Source of the DNA: an uncultured Eubacteriales bacterium
GTDB taxonomy: Bacteria > Bacillota > Clostridia > Monoglobales > Monoglobaceae
Direction: 5' to 3'
Assembly (NCBI GenBank): GCA_905205855.1
Contig: CAJLFL010000079.1
Location: 1-8,452, forward strand
Length of the DNA: 8,452 nucleotides
The notes under the pieces are model-generated. The model was not told where the DNA came from. It did not search any database and worked only from the letters and a program-made list of their open reading frames with translations. Positions 7,116-8,452 of the stretch are shown here, piece by piece (the first letter of the stretch is position 1; each line of letters opens with the position of its first letter). A program made the translations under genes and the position numbers.

Positions 7116-7278
7116 CGAATGTGAAACATGCAAAAACTATTTTTTTGACGAAGAATATGATGGGTATATTTGCCTTGTAGATATGGATGAGGATGATGTT
7201 TATCGAATTCAAAATCACAAAACATGCCCGTACTACCGTTCGGATGATGACTATTTGATTGTCAGAAAACAAAAATAG
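7105..7278 (+). CDS. Small acidic four-cysteine protein, DUF6472-like
   Basis: A 57-residue protein starting MSGNECETCKNYFFDEEYDG and ending DDYLIVRKQK. It has a CxxC pair (C6, C9), then C23 and C41 (CPYY), and 14 Asp/Glu residues, many in runs (EDD, DDD). The pattern of CxxC, acidic and aromatic stretch, single Cys, then CPYYR matches my memory of the small clostridial family DUF6472, of unknown function. Four cysteines spaced like this could bind zinc or an Fe-S centre, but that is inference. It overlaps the ABC-F end by 11 bases and sits 16 bases before smc, so it is almost certainly translated from the same transcript. The strong Shine-Dalgarno and conserved-looking motifs make it a real gene despite its length. 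No signal peptide or membrane segment is visible, so it is probably cytosolic. Confidence 0.8.
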   Translation: MSGNECETCKNYFFDEEYDGYICLVDMDEDDVYRIQNHKTCPYYRSDDDYLIVRKQK

Positions 7279-7285
7279 GAAAGGA
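7277..7285 (+). promoter_or_regulatory. Ribosome binding site of smc
   Basis: AGGAAAGGA begins in the TAG stop of the small Cys protein and ends 9 bases before ATG 7295, giving the expected Smc N-terminus MRLKSIEMQGFKSF. Confidence 0.6.
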
Positions 7286-7294
7286 TTTAGTTTT

Positions 7295-8452
7295 ATGAGG
7301 CTGAAAAGTATAGAAATGCAGGGATTTAAATCTTTTGCCGATAAGATATATCTGGATTTTAACCCCGGAATCACCGCTATAGTCGGACCTAACGGTTCCG
7401 GAAAAAGCAATATATCCGATGCAATTCGCTGGGTTATGGGAGAACAGAGTATAAAATCTCTCAGGGGCAGTAAGATGGAGGATGTTATATTCTCCGGAAC
7501 TGAAACAAGAAAGCCTCTCGGCTTTGCCGAAGTTACTCTTACTCTTGATAACTCCGATCAATACTTTTCTCTGGATTTTCCGGAAATCACAGTTACTCGC
7601 CGCGTTTACCGCAGCGGAGAAGGTGAGTATTATATAAATAAAACCCTTTGCCGTCTTAAAGACATTCATGAGCTTTTTATGGATACAGGTCTTGGCAGAG
7701 ATGGATATTCCATTATAGGACAAGGTAAAATTGACGGAATATTGAGCAGTAAATCAGATGAAAGACGTCAAATCTTTGAAGAAGCTGCCGGAATATCCAA
7801 ATATAAATACCGTAAAATAGAAGCAGAGCGTAAATTAGAACACACAACCGAGAATCTTGTCCGTGTTGAGGATATTTTAAGCGAGCTTGAATCACGTATT
7901 GGCCCGCTTGAACGTCAATCAGATAAAGCCAGAAAGTATCTTCTTTTAAGAGATGAAATGCGAGAGCTTGATATTACGGTATCTGTTATAAATGCAGAAA
8001 AATCAAAATTAGAACTGAAAAAACTTGATGAAAACATTGATATACTGAATTCGCAAATAGAAAGTATCAAAGACTCCGTTTCTCAGACCGAACAGGAAAT
8101 ATCAAATCTGTATGAACAGCTGAACGTATTTGATGAAGAAATAGAAGCCTGCCGTGAATCTGATAAAAATGCATCCATAAATATAAATGAAAAACAAAAC
8201 AGATTAACACTGCTCAAAAGCAATATTGAACATAACGGACAAAATATCAAACGTCTTAAAGATGAAGTTTCACAATCAAAAGCAGAAGTAGAAAAAGCAG
8301 ATGAATCATCTCTGCAAATTACACAGCTTCTTGATAAGCTTAATGCTCAAAGTGCTGGAACAGCCAAAAGTTTGGAAGAACTGACAAACGAAGCGCGTAA
8401 AACAGGAGAAGCATCTGAAGAAAAAAATGAAGCTCTTGAAAATTATAAATCC
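7295..8452 (+). CDS. smc: Chromosome segregation protein Smc, 3'-truncated by window edge
   Basis: Smc is the ATPase core of the bacterial condensin Smc-ScpAB, which extrudes DNA loops and aligns chromosome arms from the origin. The frame is open from ATG 7295 to the last base: 386 codons, about a third of the usual 1,180-1,200. It starts MRLKSIEMQGFKSFADK, has Walker A GPNGSGKSN at 31-39, Q-loop glutamine Q51 (WVMGEQS), the Smc-specific SLRGSKMEDVIFSGT stretch, GRDGYSIIGQGKID and EEAAGISKYKYRK (from 162). After that comes a long charged heptad-like region, the start of the first coiled-coil arm. The hinge, second arm, signature and Walker B must lie beyond the edge. In many Firmicutes smc follows rnc and precedes ftsY; here the upstream neighbour is the small Cys protein. 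Identity is secure, and no frame break is seen in the visible part. Confidence 0.97.
   Translation, partial: MRLKSIEMQGFKSFADKIYLDFNPGITAIVGPNGSGKSNISDAIRWVMGEQSIKSLRGSKMEDVIFSGTETRKPLGFAEVTLTLDNSDQYFSLDFPEITVTRRVYRSGEGEYYINKTLCRLKDIHELFMDTGLGRDGYSIIGQGKIDGILSSKSDERRQIFEEAAGISKYKYRKIEAERKLEHTTENLVRVEDILSELESRIGPLERQSDKARKYLLLRDEMRELDITVSVINAEKSKLELKKLDENIDILNSQIESIKDSVSQTEQEISNLYEQLNVFDEEIEACRESDKNASININEKQNRLTLLKSNIEHNGQNIKRLKDEVSQSKAEVEKADESSLQITQLLDKLNAQSAGTAKSLEELTNEARKTGEASEEKNEALENYKS

Noticed and set aside
7279..7294. Promoter or terminator between the small Cys gene and smc
   Set aside because: Only 16 bases separate the genes and they are taken up by the smc ribosome binding site; no hairpin with a T run fits.
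6907..7723. Overlapping minus-strand open frames around the small Cys gene and smc start
   Set aside because: They are antisense to ABC-F, the small Cys gene and the Smc head, lack recognisable domains and have no upstream signals.
1..8452. Mobile element, CRISPR array, tRNA/rRNA, riboswitch or phage genes
   Set aside because: No transposase or integrase motifs, spaced direct repeats, cloverleaf or long structured non-coding region are seen; almost every base lies in a housekeeping gene.

Overview
The window is a compact, single-strand (+) stretch of low-GC Firmicutes-type chromosome with eight genes: partial dxs, tlyA, nadK, recN, an rseC-like gene, an ABC-F ATPase gene broken by an in-frame stop, a 57-residue cysteine protein and partial smc. 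The dxs-tlyA-nadK-recN order, strong purine-rich ribosome binding sites, A/T-ending codons and the small acidic Cys protein (resembling DUF6472) point to an anaerobic Clostridia member, perhaps of the Oscillospirales/Ruminococcaceae type. This placement is inferred from gene content and was not computed.

Left part (1-3071): the 3' two thirds of dxs (isoprenoid precursor and thiamine/pyridoxal precursor supply), then tlyA (S4 plus FtsJ-like rRNA methyltransferase) and nadK (NADP supply). They are 5-7 bases apart, consistent with one transcript. Middle part (3094-5224): recN, an SMC-like DNA repair ATPase with its own strong Shine-Dalgarno, followed after one base by a small two-helix membrane protein with a CX3CX2CX2C cluster (RseC/MucC family). 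Right part (5196-8452): an ABC-F ribosome-associated ATPase reading frame with TAA at codon 158, a small acidic four-cysteine protein overlapping its end, and the ATPase head and first coiled coil of Smc, which runs off the right edge.

All junctions are short (overlaps of 29 and 11 bases, gaps of 1 to 22), and I see no intergenic stretch long enough for a clear promoter or terminator, so the whole window looks like one long housekeeping operon or two run together. There are no RNA genes, mobile elements, CRISPR arrays or gene-free stretches over 300 bases. I found no convincing new biological system. The items most worth a second look are the in-frame stop in the ABC-F gene, the first codons of dxs that do not match the expected thiamine-diphosphate motif, and the small Cys protein wedged between ABC-F and smc.
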